A stretch of DNA of 60,596 nucleotides from Geotalea sp. SG265 (GCF_022808985.1 NZ_JAKZFT010000020.1:1-60596), one strand, 5' to 3'. Shown: positions 7,824-17,165, counted from the stretch's first letter. Notes: generated by a model from the letters alone, not told the origin. Numbers and translations: made by a program.

Positions 7824-9155
7824 TCAGGGCTGGAAAATGTGTACGAAGTACAGTGAGATGATAGGGAAAAAGAGCAGCAGGGCGATGCGCACGAAGTCCG
7901 AGAGCAGGAACGGCATCACCCCCTTGAAGGTGTCTGTCAGGGGTACATCCTTGGCCAGGCGGTTGATGATGTAGACGTTCATTCCCACCGGCGGGTGGAC
8001 CAGACCGATTTCCACCACCATCAGGGCGAGGATGCCGAACCAGATCGACTTGTCCACGGCTGCCAGCCCCCAGTAATCGAGCCCCATGACGATGGGATAG
8101 AAGATGGGGATGGTGAGGAGAATCATGGCCAGGGAGTCCATGACGCAGCCGAGGAAAATGTAGATCAGAAGGATCATGACCATGATGAGGATAGGCGATA
8201 GGCCGCTATGTTGCACCCAGGTGGCCAGTTCCGTGGGCATCTGCGAGACGGCCAGCCCGGTGTTGAGCATGTCGGCGCCGAGCAGCACCAGGAAGATCAT
8301 GGCGGTGGCCTGGGCGGTGCCGACGGCGCTCTCGATCACCCCCTGCAAACGCATGCCGCCGGTGACGACGGCGAGAATGCCGCAGGCAGCGGCGCCGATA
8401 GCGGCGGCCTCCGTGGGATTGGTCCAGCCCCCGTAGATGCCGACGATGACAACGACGAAGACGAGCAGCACCGGCGTGACCAGGAAGAGGCTGCGCAGCC
8501 GTTCCGACCAGGGGACGCTGGGACCGGCCGGACCCGCTGCCGGATTGATGGTGGTAAGGACGCGGACGACGATCATGTAGCCGATCATGGCGATGATACC
8601 GGGGAGTACCGCCGCCATGAAGAGCTTGCCGATGGATTCCTGGGTGAGGATGGCGTAGATGACCAGGGGCACCGAGGGGGGGATCATGATGCCCAGGGTC
8701 CCCCCTGCCGCCAGGCAGCCGGTGGCCAGGGATCCGGAATAGTTGTAGCGGCGCAATTCAGGCAGGGCTACCTGCCCCATGGTGGCGGCGGTGGCCAGGG
8801 AAGAGCCGCAGATGGCCCCGAAACCGGCGCAGGCTCCGATGGCTGCCATGGCGATACCTCCCTTGCGGTGGCCGAGAAAGGCGCTGACGCAGCGGAAGAG
8901 GGCATTGCTAAGCCCGCCGTGGGTGGCGAACTGCCCCATGAGAAGAAAGAGCGGTATCACCACCAGGTCGTAGTTGGAGAGCCGGGCGTAGGCCAGGTTT
9001 TTCAGGGTGGCGAGGAGCGGCTGGAGATCGCATCCGGAAAGGTAGTAGTAGCCCCCTGCGCCGACGGTGAACATGGCGATGCCGATGGGGACACGGATCA
9101 CCAGGAGCCCCATCATGATGGCGAACATGAGAAATCCGATCTGCGTTCCGCTCAT
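7824..9155 (-). CDS. dctM: TRAP transporter large permease subunit, DctM family
   Basis: The protein has many transmembrane segments and the DctM hallmarks GACAGFGAICGSSLATAATMGQVALPEL and GTLGIMIPPSVPLVIYA. It forms the sodium-coupled channel of the TRAP system. The ATG at 9155 is preferred over an upstream in-frame ATG because it overlaps the stop of the small subunit as ATGA. The next gene downstream, dctP, completes the system. Confidence 0.9.
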   Translation of the reverse strand: MSGTQIGFLMFAIMMGLLVIRVPIGIAMFTVGAGGYYYLSGCDLQPLLATLKNLAYARLSNYDLVVIPLFLLMGQFATHGGLSNALFRCVSAFLGHRKGGIAMAAIGACAGFGAICGSSLATAATMGQVALPELRRYNYSGSLATGCLAAGGTLGIMIPPSVPLVIYAILTQESIGKLFMAAVLPGIIAMIGYMIVVRVLTTINPAAGPAGPSVPWSERLRSLFLVTPVLLVFVVVIVGIYGGWTNPTEAAAIGAAACGILAVVTGGMRLQGVIESAVGTAQATAMIFLVLLGADMLNTGLAVSQMPTELATWVQHSGLSPILIMVMILLIYIFLGCVMDSLAMILLTIPIFYPIVMGLDYWGLAAVDKSIWFGILALMVVEIGLVHPPVGMNVYIINRLAKDVPLTDTFKGVMPFLLSDFVRIALLLFFPIISLYFVHIFQP

Positions 9156-9694
9156 AGGGGCCTCCAGAGGGCCAGGCGCAGCTGGTGCAGGCACATATAG
9201 AATCCGGCGACGGCAAGAAGGACGAAGCCCGGTACCATCAGCGCCTGGGGAATCCAGACCGGCCAGCTGAGGATTGCCGAGGTTTCCCCCACCTCCTTGA
9301 GTGCCAGGGCGCCGGCGGCGGTCCGCCAGGCGACCAGGGCACCGAAGAGCCCTACCATCAGCGAACCGAGGGCATCAAGCAGGGCAACCCTGTAAGGAGC
9401 CATCTTGTGCGTGAAGAAATCCACCTTGATGTCGCCGTGGATCAGGTGACAGTATGCAAAGAAGGTGGAAAGTGCCAGGGCGGCGCACATCTGCAGCACC
9501 TCCACGTCCCCGGGGACGGCGAAACTGAAGAGCTTGCGGCCGACAACAGAGACAAGCGACATCACCACCAGTCCCATGAAGATAATGCCGCCGGCCAGGG
9601 CAAAGCCACGCGACAGCTTCAGCAGCAGGTTGCCGAACGGGCCGAAGCTGTCGGAGGTGGTAAATGGAGCGTAGGATAGAGGTTCTTCGCGCAT
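9152..9694 (-). CDS. dctQ: TRAP transporter small permease subunit, DctQ family
   Basis: The 180-residue protein has four predicted membrane helices, as expected for DctQ, with VVGRKLFSFAVPGDVEVLQ after helix 1 and THKMAPYRVALLDALGSL in the second half. It stabilises the large permease. A strong GGAGG precedes the ATG, and its stop overlaps the start of dctM. The gap to the upstream symporter gene is only 24 bases, so both transport systems may be on one transcript. Confidence 0.85.
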   Translation of the reverse strand: MREEPLSYAPFTTSDSFGPFGNLLLKLSRGFALAGGIIFMGLVVMSLVSVVGRKLFSFAVPGDVEVLQMCAALALSTFFAYCHLIHGDIKVDFFTHKMAPYRVALLDALGSLMVGLFGALVAWRTAAGALALKEVGETSAILSWPVWIPQALMVPGFVLLAVAGFYMCLHQLRLALWRPL

Positions 9695-9718
9695 TGGTTC
9701 CTCCAGGAGTGCAGGGGG

Positions 9719-11671
9719 TCAGTGTTCCGCGGCCTCAGCTATGCCGAGGCCGGTATTCTGCCGCACATAGATTTCCGCGAACATCTCCTCCTCTTCCCGG
9801 TTGCGGAACAGGAGTGTGCCGAAAACGGCAGCCATGAAACCGATGGGGACCGAGACAATCCCCGGGTTTTTCAAGGGAAAGAGCGGCCCATCAAGACCCA
9901 GGAGCGACTTGCCGTCCCGGTTCAGGGCATAGTCACCCCGGGCCTTGATCAACAGCCCCTGCTCTTTGTCGCTGAGCCGTATCCCCCCAGCCTGTTTTTT
10001 CTCCAGGGCCAGCACGGTCTTCTGTGCCTCGGCGGCAACCTTTTTCGGATAGGTCATGTTTGGCGAGACGAGCACCAGAGCGATGGTTGTTGTCGCGCCG
10101 ATGACCAGTCCGCAGGTTATTCCGGCAGTGTTGAAGCGCTTCCAGAAAAGGGAGAAGAGGATGACCGGGAAATTGCTGGAGGCGGCAACGGCAAAGGCCA
10201 GGGTGGCGAGCACCACCACGTTCTGTTTTTCGCAGGCGATGGCGAGGAGAATGGCAATGCTGCCGACCCAGAAAGATGCGAGCTTTGCAACCCGTACCTG
10301 CTGGTGCTGCTCGCAATCCCCCTTCTTGATGATGTTCACATAGAGATCGTGGGCGATGGCAGCGGAGGAGGCCAGTACCAGTCCGGAAACGACGGCGATG
10401 ACCGTGGCAAAGGCGACGGCGCAGATGAACGCCAGGAGGAGGTCGCCACCGATGGTTCCCGGTCCGCCGCCGATGAACTGGGTCATCATCAGTGCCGCCA
10501 TGTTACCCCCTTTGTCGATGGCCATGATCTGCTGGGGGGTGACGTAAAGTGCCGCACCCAGACCGAGGATGGTGACGGTCAACTGGAAGGTGGCGATCAG
10601 GGACATGGCAATGACCACGCTTTTGCGGGCCTGTTTGGCGTCGGGCACGGTGAAGAAGCGCATCATGATGTGGGGCAGTCCGGCAACGCCGAAGAGCATG
10701 GCGATTCCCACCGAGATCTGGTCCAGGGGATCCTTGAGGAACAGCCCCACTTCCAGAAAAGCCTGGCCGTAATCTTTGCCCTGGACCGCCACCGGTTGCT
10801 TGAGCAGTGCCCGCACGTGATCCTGGACGGCACTGCTTGCGGCGACCTGATCCAGCAAGTGCAACGGATTCATCCCGGATTTCCAGAGCACCACCAGCGA
10901 GAGAATAACGGTGGTGGAGAGGAGCAGTGCTGCCTTGATAATCTGCACCCAGGTGGTGGCCTTCATCCCGCCGAAACTGACGTAGACGACGATCATGGCA
11001 CCGACGCCGACAACGGCCAGCTGATAGGGAATCCCCAGCAGGAGCTGCATCAGTTTCCCAGCTCCGACCATCTGCACCACCAGGTAAAAGGAGGAGATTA
11101 CCACGGCCGAGAGGGCCGAAGCGCCCCTGACCATTTTGGAGCCGGAACGGAGGGAGAGGATATCTCCCAGGGTGTATTTCCCCGCATTACGGCACGGTTC
11201 GGCGATGATAAGCAGGATCGTGAGAAAACAGATGGTGGGGCCGACCGCATACATGAATCCATCGAGGCCGAAGAGGGAGATGAGCCCGGTGGTGCCGAGG
11301 AAGGTGGCGGCAGAGAGGGTATCTCCGGCAATGGCCCAGCCGTTCTGCATGCCGCTGATTCCTCCCCCCGCTGCGTAATAGTCGGCGGCTGTCTTGTTCT
11401 TGCTGCTCGACCAGATGAGGATCATTACCGTTGAGGCAATGATGGCCAGGAACATGCTGACGGTCAGCTTGCGGTTGGTCTTGAGGGTCTTTGCCGGTGC
11501 CGGCTGCTCCTTGATCAGGGCATGGGCAGACGCGGCCCCAGGTTGTGCCGCGGTGGCCGGAGCAACGGTTGTAGCTGCCGGGGATGGAACGCTTGTCGGT
11601 CCCGCTTCCGCAGCGTAGGCGACCACGGAGAAGATCAGCGCCAGGGTAATGATCAGCAGCAGTCGTTTCAT
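9719..11671 (-). CDS. Sodium:solute symporter, acetate permease (ActP)-like
   Basis: This 650-residue SSS-family protein begins with a signal-like helix and an Ala/Pro-rich stretch before the SSS core (ADYYAAGGGISGMQNGWAIAGDTLSAATFLG). Near the C-terminus it carries a charged insertion of about 60 residues (around KKVAAEAQKTVLALEKKQAGG) between membrane helices, as in some ActP relatives. The start is the ATG at 11671, which shares a base with the stop of the DUF485 gene. SSS/DUF485 pairs carry acetate and other monocarboxylates; beside benzoate-CoA ligase it may import benzoate or a related acid. Confidence 0.87.
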   Translation of the reverse strand: MKRLLLIITLALIFSVVAYAAEAGPTSVPSPAATTVAPATAAQPGAASAHALIKEQPAPAKTLKTNRKLTVSMFLAIIASTVMILIWSSSKNKTAADYYAAGGGISGMQNGWAIAGDTLSAATFLGTTGLISLFGLDGFMYAVGPTICFLTILLIIAEPCRNAGKYTLGDILSLRSGSKMVRGASALSAVVISSFYLVVQMVGAGKLMQLLLGIPYQLAVVGVGAMIVVYVSFGGMKATTWVQIIKAALLLSTTVILSLVVLWKSGMNPLHLLDQVAASSAVQDHVRALLKQPVAVQGKDYGQAFLEVGLFLKDPLDQISVGIAMLFGVAGLPHIMMRFFTVPDAKQARKSVVIAMSLIATFQLTVTILGLGAALYVTPQQIMAIDKGGNMAALMMTQFIGGGPGTIGGDLLLAFICAVAFATVIAVVSGLVLASSAAIAHDLYVNIIKKGDCEQHQQVRVAKLASFWVGSIAILLAIACEKQNVVVLATLAFAVAASSNFPVILFSLFWKRFNTAGITCGLVIGATTTIALVLVSPNMTYPKKVAAEAQKTVLALEKKQAGGIRLSDKEQGLLIKARGDYALNRDGKSLLGLDGPLFPLKNPGIVSVPIGFMAAVFGTLLFRNREEEEMFAEIYVRQNTGLGIAEAAEH

Positions 11672-11997
11672 CACGCTTCCCCTTTCCGGATACCGTCTAA
11701 AAGAGATTTGGTCAGCGGATCGAAATCCTTGCCGGTCCGGTAGGTGTAATAGATGCCGATGGCAATGGTCATGAAAAACTGGGAGATGCAGAAGAGATAG
11801 CCGATATTCATCCGCCCCAGCACTTTGAACCTGAAGAGCTCGGGAAAATATCCCGCCCCGATGGTGAGAAAGAAATAGGGGAGGGCCCCCAGTATCCAGA
11901 GGCTGAAGAGAAAGGTTGATTTCTTGCGCTGCAGCTTGATGAAGTCGGCGTTTTTGAGGATCGCGCTCCAGTCGTATTGTTGCGTTTTCATTGTCAC
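11671..11997 (-). CDS. DUF485 membrane protein, YjcH-like symporter partner
   Basis: The 108-residue protein has two membrane helices preceded by FIKLQRKKSTFLFSLW, the usual DUF485 arrangement. In many bacteria this gene precedes an acetate-permease-type symporter, and here its stop overlaps the symporter start as TGATG. It is presumed to assist or regulate the symporter; its biochemical role is not settled. Confidence 0.85.
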   Translation of the reverse strand: MTMKTQQYDWSAILKNADFIKLQRKKSTFLFSLWILGALPYFFLTIGAGYFPELFRFKVLGRMNIGYLFCISQFFMTIAIGIYYTYRTGKDFDPLTKSLLDGIRKGEA

Positions 11998-12078
11998 TCC
12001 TTTGTCCCGTTTGCCTCAGGTGAAGATCGGATGCGGAACAAACCTCGGGCGTTCCTTCACCGCAACAGGGTGAAAGTA

Positions 12079-12099
12079 GGGCACCCAGGGAGGGTGCCC
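12079..12099 (-). terminator. GC-rich hairpin between porin and DUF485 genes
   Basis: GGGCACCC (12079-12086) and GGGTGCCC (12092-12099) form a perfect 8-bp stem with a 5-base loop just past the porin stop. Only a weak T-rich tail follows on the minus strand, so it may be a partial terminator or an mRNA stabiliser. Confidence 0.5.
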
Positions 12100-12129
12100 A
12101 TGGTCATCACATGGCAAACCGGGAATCTG

Positions 12130-13434
12130 TTAAAAGAAATAGTAGGCGGAAAAACGGACGATGTTGTTCAGCCCCTTGTCGGAACCTGCCCCAGCCGGGC
12201 TTGCGCCATACTGGGTTTTGTTGTGCTCGAACTCGGTGGCGAGCCGGATCGCGGCATTGATGTCATAGGTGACGTTGCCGTAAGCCAGCTGGTTGTACTT
12301 TTCAAAGGTGGCGCTGGTCGCCCGGTAATTGGCATAGTTGACGGCATTGCGCCTCTCGTAACCGGCGGTGAGCCCCAGGTCCTGCGTCGGATAGAACTTG
12401 AACTGCCCGTAAAGGCCGTAGCCCTTTGCTGCGGTCTGATCAGGAATCTTGTTGAGGGTGGCCAGGGAGGTGGCCCCCTGGATGTCCAATCCTGCGGCAA
12501 CATAAGCCTGGGTTTCGAAGGAGAGGGTCATCGCCCGGTTCTTGCCATCCTTGGATTTGAGGAGTGGTACAAAGCCGTAGAACCCATAGCCGTAGACATC
12601 CACCGCGTGGTTACCCGCGATCTTCTGGCTTCCGGCAAGGCCGAAGAGCCCCAGTTGGAGCGGGCTCATGCCCAAGCCCATGAAGCCGGGAGAGACGCCG
12701 AGGGCCTTGCTGGAGAAGACAATTTGTCCCGCTGCATTGACCAGACTGCCGTAACCGCCGGTCTTGGACATGGAATTATCGGCTGCCGTGGCATTGTCCT
12801 GGATGGGGTTTTGCAGACCGAGAACGAATTTGAGTGAACTGTCGGTGGTCAGGCCGACCTTGTGGGTCAGGCGGATCTGGGTAACCCTCGGGTTGTTAGG
12901 GGTACCGGTGGAGCCCCCTTGGGCGAAATCGAGTGTGTCGGCAGCAGCCGGACCGAAGATATCCCAGAACTGGCCGAAGAGGACCTGGGTGTCGGCCCAG
13001 TCGAGGCTGCCGTAGGCGTGGCGCATGCGCAGGTTGGCCGTCTCGTTGCTTGAAGCGCCGCCGCCGTAGAAGTCGGTTTCGATGAGGGCATTGGTCTTGG
13101 CTCCCAGGAAGGTGGGGCCGGCAACCTTCAACCAGAAGCGGGATTGCTTGGCGGTGAAGATCGACTCGTCCTTGCTCCCCCCTGCCGGGGCGCCTCCCGA
13201 ACCGACAGGGCTGCGCGGGCCGACGGCATTGGTGTTATGGGTATAATCGAGCTTTACATAACCACCGATGGAAAGGTTGAATTTGCTTTTTACCGGCGAG
13301 GCCATGGCTCCGTAAACGCCAGGGGCCACTTCGCATGAGGGGCTGTAATCACAGTTGTAAGGTGCTGCCTCTTCTGCCATGGCGGTGGTTGCAACCAACA
13401 CGAGTGCTGCCGCCAAAATCCCAATTTTTTTCAT
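12130..13434 (-). CDS. Outer-membrane porin
   Basis: The 434-residue protein has a signal peptide (KKIGILAAALVLVATTAMAEE), many alternating hydrophobic beta strands, YVKLDYTHNTNA-type strands, and a C-terminal aromatic residue (SAYYFF), which is the outer-membrane beta-barrel signature. It probably forms a diffusion channel for aromatic or carboxylate substrates handled by the neighbouring transporters. Family assignment beyond a DcaP/general porin type is not possible by eye. The ATG at 13434 follows GAGGCAAC; a GTG one codon earlier is less likely. Confidence 0.75.
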   Translation of the reverse strand: MKKIGILAAALVLVATTAMAEEAAPYNCDYSPSCEVAPGVYGAMASPVKSKFNLSIGGYVKLDYTHNTNAVGPRSPVGSGGAPAGGSKDESIFTAKQSRFWLKVAGPTFLGAKTNALIETDFYGGGASSNETANLRMRHAYGSLDWADTQVLFGQFWDIFGPAAADTLDFAQGGSTGTPNNPRVTQIRLTHKVGLTTDSSLKFVLGLQNPIQDNATAADNSMSKTGGYGSLVNAAGQIVFSSKALGVSPGFMGLGMSPLQLGLFGLAGSQKIAGNHAVDVYGYGFYGFVPLLKSKDGKNRAMTLSFETQAYVAAGLDIQGATSLATLNKIPDQTAAKGYGLYGQFKFYPTQDLGLTAGYERRNAVNYANYRATSATFEKYNQLAYGNVTYDINAAIRLATEFEHNKTQYGASPAGAGSDKGLNNIVRFSAYYFF

Positions 13435-13510
13435 CACGTTGCCTCCCTCATTACATCAGTCGATAAGTCACAGTAGTGATGGACAATTCATCCATGTTTG
13501 CAGCTCTTCG

Positions 13511-14053
13511 TCATTCGCCAACGAGATCGTTCATCTGTGCAGGGCCTCCCTGCTTCATTACTCCATACCCTCCTTTGCTGCCGACAAAGCCGAGAACTTC
13601 CACGGTGCCCACCGTTTCGCCCGGTGCCAGTCCCAGCCCCTCGACAACCGTGCCTCCACGATAAACCTTCAGCGTATCGCCGATGGTTATGCCCGCCTCC
13701 TGGCCGATGTTGAAATAGACCCTGTCCTTGTCAACCGTCACCACCTGGCCGAAACGGGGGATCAAAGAGGCGGGTTTGCCACCCGGAGCGACGATGCCTG
13801 CCTGTCCGGCAACAGGTGCCGGGGCCTTGATAGCTTCGTAGCCCTTCTTTACCAGTTCCCCGCCGCGGGGTACGCCGTTGTCCACATAGCTGCGGGGGAC
13901 CCAGATGGTTTCCGGGGCGTTGGGGGACATGGTGTAGGCAGGGTTGGCGATCTCCACGTATCCCTGCCGACCTGCGGAGCCGGGGTTGGTGGCGGCGCAG
14001 CCGACCGCTGCCAGCATGGCCACCGCAATGATCGTGCTCTTGAATTTGTGCAT
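13511..14053 (-). CDS. Putative lipoprotein
   Basis: The 180-residue protein has an N-terminal hydrophobic segment ending in a lipobox (LAAVGC, acylated Cys about residue 19), so it should be membrane-anchored in the periplasm. The rest is a small soluble domain with PRFGQVVTVDKDRVYFNIGQEAGITIGDTLKVYRGG, which looks like a beta-barrel-type domain. I do not recognise a named family. It lies between benzoate-CoA ligase (26 bases upstream) and the porin, so an envelope role in uptake is plausible. Confidence 0.65.
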   Translation of the reverse strand: MHKFKSTIIAVAMLAAVGCAATNPGSAGRQGYVEIANPAYTMSPNAPETIWVPRSYVDNGVPRGGELVKKGYEAIKAPAPVAGQAGIVAPGGKPASLIPRFGQVVTVDKDRVYFNIGQEAGITIGDTLKVYRGGTVVEGLGLAPGETVGTVEVLGFVGSKGGYGVMKQGGPAQMNDLVGE

Positions 14054-14079
14054 TGTCTCTCCTTTTGGCTGAGCCGTTC

Positions 14080-15639
14080 CTAGGCTGCCGGGTCGTACAC
14101 CATGTTGCGCAGCTCGAAACGCTTGATCTTGCCTGTGGCGGTCTTGGGAAGTTCATCGAGGAACCGGATCCACCGTGGGTATTTGTACAGCGCAAGGGAT
14201 GACTTGACGAAATCCTGCAGCTCCGTCTCCATGGCCTCCTGGGCAGGCTGCGGCGTCTTCAGCACGACAAAGGCCATGGGCTTGATGAGGTTATCTTCGT
14301 CGGGAGCACCGATGACTGCACATTCCAAAACTTCGGGATGCTGGATCAGGCAGGACTCCACTTCGTTGGGCGATACCCATATCCCCCCCACCTTGAGCAT
14401 GTCGTCGGAGCGCCCGGCGCAGTAGAAATAGCCCTGCTCGTCCTGAAAGTACTTGTCGCCGGTGTTGATCCAGTGCCCCATCATGGTTTGACGGGACTTC
14501 TGGTGCTTGTTCCAATAGCAGGCGGCGGCGCTGTCCCCTTTCACCAGCAGGGTGCCGATTTCTCCCGGAACTACGTCGCTCAGATCTTCGGAGACGATAC
14601 GCGCTTCATAGCCGGGAACGACCTTGCCGGAGCTGCCGGCACGGATGTCTCCGGGGAAATTGGAGATGAAGATATGGGCCATCTCTGTCGAGCCGATTCC
14701 GTCGAGGATATCCAGGCCGAAACGGGTCTTCCAGCGATTGATGTAGTCGCCGGGAAGAGCTTCACCTGCGGAGACGCACAGCCGCACGCTGCTCATCGTA
14801 CCCTCCGCTTCCAGCATCTGCCCGTAAAGGGTCGGTACACCGAAGAACAGGGTGGGGCGATGGTGGCGGATGGTGGCGTAGACCTGGTCGGGGGTCGGCC
14901 GTTTGGGCAGGTAGATCGCGGTTGCGCCGACGCCGAAGGGGAAGTAGATGCCGTTGCCGAGCCCGTAGGCAAAGAAGAGCTTCGCTGCGGAAAAGCAGCG
15001 GTCATCTTCGCGGATGCCGAGCACCTGTTTGCCGTAGGTTTCGGTGGCGTAGACCATGTCGTGCTGGAGATGAATCGTCCCTTTCGGGGAGCCGGTGGAA
15101 CCGGAGCTGTAAAGCCAGAAGCATGCGTCGTCGCAGTTGGTGGGGGCTGTCTCCAGGTCTGTGGACTGGGCTGCGGTCAACTCGGCAAGGTTAAGGTCAC
15201 CGGCAGGGGCATCGCCGTTGGCGACAAGGATCTGTTTGACGAAACGCAGATTTTTGCGGATCGGTTCGATCAGCTCCAGCAGAGGGGCATCCACCACCAG
15301 CACGCGCGCCCTGCTGTCGTTGAGGTAGTATTCGAAATCTTTGGGACGGTTCATGGTATTCAGGCAGACGGGGACGGCGCCGATCTTGATGGCGCCGAAG
15401 AATGCCTGTGGGTAGATTTCCGTGTCCAGCAGCAGCAGGGCAACCCGCTCTTCCATGCGGATATCCAGGGCATGCAGTGCATTGCCGAAGCGATTGACAC
15501 CATCCCGGAGTTGTCCATAGGTGAGAGCCCGCTCTTCACAGAGCACGGCCGTTTTGTCGGCGCGCCCCTCACGAATGTTGCGGTCGATGAAATAATCTGC
15601 TGCATTGAATGCTTCGGGGAGATTAAGATTATGGGGCAT
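14080..15639 (-). CDS. bamY: Benzoate-CoA ligase (AMP-forming)
   Basis: It activates benzoate with CoA and ATP, the first step of anaerobic degradation. The 519-residue protein shows the AMP-binding P-loop YSSGSTGSPKGTIH, the SAKLFFAYGLGNGIYFP segment typical of benzoate-CoA ligases, GIGSTEMAHIF (adenylation motif), the hinge YCAGRSDDMLKVGGIWVSP, and the catalytic Lys in PKTATGKIKRF. The ATG at 15639 is chosen because AGGAGG lies just upstream; a TTG-type extension to 15699 is unlikely. It is the first gene of the minus-strand uptake set. Related 2-aminobenzoate or hydroxybenzoate ligases cannot be fully excluded. Confidence 0.9.
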   Translation of the reverse strand: MPHNLNLPEAFNAADYFIDRNIREGRADKTAVLCEERALTYGQLRDGVNRFGNALHALDIRMEERVALLLLDTEIYPQAFFGAIKIGAVPVCLNTMNRPKDFEYYLNDSRARVLVVDAPLLELIEPIRKNLRFVKQILVANGDAPAGDLNLAELTAAQSTDLETAPTNCDDACFWLYSSGSTGSPKGTIHLQHDMVYATETYGKQVLGIREDDRCFSAAKLFFAYGLGNGIYFPFGVGATAIYLPKRPTPDQVYATIRHHRPTLFFGVPTLYGQMLEAEGTMSSVRLCVSAGEALPGDYINRWKTRFGLDILDGIGSTEMAHIFISNFPGDIRAGSSGKVVPGYEARIVSEDLSDVVPGEIGTLLVKGDSAAACYWNKHQKSRQTMMGHWINTGDKYFQDEQGYFYCAGRSDDMLKVGGIWVSPNEVESCLIQHPEVLECAVIGAPDEDNLIKPMAFVVLKTPQPAQEAMETELQDFVKSSLALYKYPRWIRFLDELPKTATGKIKRFELRNMVYDPAA

Positions 15640-16137
15640 GGCAGCCTCCTGCGACTGTTTTGCATGGCGTGGTTTCATCAATAAAAAAACGTTTTGCAAA
15701 AACGTAACCGAATCCTTCTGTCTAGAATGCTTATTTTTATAACTTACTTGATTTAAAGCCTATAAATGGAATTTGAAAAATTGTTTCGTTGTTTTATTGA
15801 AGGCTGAGCTGTTGGCGGTGATGTAAAAAAATGAGCAGAAGTGTAAAAAATTGAGGGGAGATGAACAGGAGGATTATGGCCTGTTGAGGGATGAGTTTTG
15901 GTTATGGGGCTGTTTTTTCATTGCGTTGGCGAAGGGGGGAAAGTTGAATAACAATGTTTTATTCATGGGGCTGGAGCGTGATTTGGCTGGATGTGCCGGC
16001 GGTTGCCGGCCAGGGAGGCTGCATGTGTTTAGGGTGCGGGGAGGGGATAATCGGCGCCGGTGGTAATCGCTACCTGACGCCGGAGCCGGGGCACCTTCGC
16101 CCGGTCCGACGCCTGTGCCGGTTCGGTGGCAAACGGA
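15640..16137. other. Intergenic region upstream of benzoate-CoA ligase
   Basis: This 498-base AT-rich stretch separates the ligase from the regulator gene; both are on the minus strand. It holds a perfect inverted repeat at 15689-15705 and, on the minus strand near 15729-15740, the words AAATAAGCATT that also occur in the spacers of three aromatic promoters. No convincing coding sequence was seen; a 71-codon plus-strand frame has low-complexity composition and no recognisable features. Confidence 0.6.
15689..15705. promoter_or_regulatory. Palindromic candidate operator in the bamY leader
   Basis: ACGTTTT and AAAACGT flank the 3 bases GCA in a perfect 17-base inverted repeat, about 50 bases upstream of the bamY start. 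Such a site would sit in the leader or near the promoter of the ligase and could bind a dimeric repressor. The protein is unknown. Confidence 0.45.
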
Positions 16138-16578
16138 TCAGGACGAAGCACCGTTGTTTTTGGTGGCTTCACTGCGCAAATGCATGTTTTTCAGGGCAGC
16201 GGACAGGGTGATGGTTTCCAGTATCGCCTTGGTGACGTCGTCGATCTCGTTGGTGATGCTCTGCAGTTCGGAAATGATCGGATCGGCAGCCTTGCTCCAG
16301 TGGGGAAGATCGAGCTCCGATTCCATGGTTTCGAAGAGCTGGATGATGTCCAGGAGGGTCGTGCGGTTCGGATTGCCGGCAAAGCGGTAGCCCCCGCCGA
16401 CGCCGCGCATGGCCTGCACCACCCCCTTGTGCACAAGGTTGCGCATGACCTTTGCCAGATGATGGGTGGAGATGTCGTATTTTTCGGCAATATCGGTCGT
16501 CGAAAGCTGTTGCTCCGGGTCGTCGGCCAGTTCAAGCACCGCTATAAGCCCCAACAGGCTGGCTTTATTGAGTTTCAT
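16138..16578 (-). CDS. Rrf2-family transcriptional regulator
   Basis: The 146-residue protein has an N-terminal winged helix (LSTTDIAEKYDISTHHLAKVMRNL) and the Rrf2 wing RGVGGGYRFAGNP. It contains no cysteine at all, so unlike IscR or NsrR it cannot bind an Fe-S cluster through Cys and probably senses a small ligand. It is cotranscribed with the GNAT gene, divergent from bamA, and the promoter of this pair carries the same motif as six aromatic promoters, pointing to autoregulation. From memory, an Rrf2-like repressor of benzoate genes (BgeR) was reported in Geobacter bemidjiensis; this may be its counterpart, unverified. Confidence 0.85.
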   Translation of the reverse strand: MKLNKASLLGLIAVLELADDPEQQLSTTDIAEKYDISTHHLAKVMRNLVHKGVVQAMRGVGGGYRFAGNPNRTTLLDIIQLFETMESELDLPHWSKAADPIISELQSITNEIDDVTKAILETITLSAALKNMHLRSEATKNNGASS

Positions 16579-16617
16579 ATCAGGTGTGCTCCTGTTCAGA
16601 CAAGATTGATGTTTGCT

Positions 16618-17064
16618 TCAGTCAAGCTGTTTTTCCAGTTCAATGTAACGACCGGTCCGCAGACCCATGGCGCGAAGGAAAGACAGGGTCAGCTTCTGGT
16701 CGAGGTTGGCCATGGTCCTGACGGTGGTAACGCCGGTCTTTTTCAAGCGTCTGCAGATTTCGTCCCACATCCGTTTACCCGTTCCATGCTCGCGCGCATC
16801 GGGGGAGACTGCCAGGGCAAAGACCCACCCGCACGGCGGCGACCCGAATTCCCAGGCCCGCACTTCACCGACGATGAACCCAATTACCGTACCCCTTTTT
16901 TCTGCGACGAGAAAAATCCGGTCGGCTCTTCCCTTTACTACGTAATGCTCGAAAATCCCCCGCCAGTAATCCGGCTTGTCCGCATCGGGAGTGGTCCGGT
17001 CAAGGGAGATGATGGCGTCGAGATCGGCGGGCAGCGCGTTTCTAATCACTAACTGGTTGCTCAT
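16618..17064 (-). CDS. GNAT-family N-acetyltransferase
   Basis: The 148-residue protein shows the GNAT fold: VIGFIVGEV (strand 4 area), FALAVSPDAREHGTGKRMWDEICRRL (acetyl-CoA-binding V-x-x-x-x-RxxGxG/A-like loop) and a C-terminal GLRTGRYIELEKQL. The substrate may be a protein lysine or a small amine. Lying 39 bases upstream of the Rrf2 gene and sharing its promoter, it might acetylate an acyl-CoA ligase such as the benzoate-CoA ligase, as known for other AMP-forming ligases. This is inference. Confidence 0.8.
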   Translation of the reverse strand: MSNQLVIRNALPADLDAIISLDRTTPDADKPDYWRGIFEHYVVKGRADRIFLVAEKRGTVIGFIVGEVRAWEFGSPPCGWVFALAVSPDAREHGTGKRMWDEICRRLKKTGVTTVRTMANLDQKLTLSFLRAMGLRTGRYIELEKQLD

Positions 17065-17165
17065 GGTTCACTCGCTTCTGCAATGGCTGGCAGGCGTTGC
17101 GGCGATGGTTGTCATTGCTGGCAACCACGACGGAAACGCCGGCAGCAGAATGTGGTTCGTAACTT

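Noticed and set aside
15729-15740. Eighth copy of the shared promoter motif at bamY
   Set aside because: Only the spacer words AAATAAGCATT match; the TACYNA and TTAC parts and a -35 at the right distance are missing.
15851-16066. Plus-strand 71-codon frame upstream of bamY
   Set aside because: No ribosome site of note, no family resemblance, composition like random AT/GC-mixed intergenic DNA.
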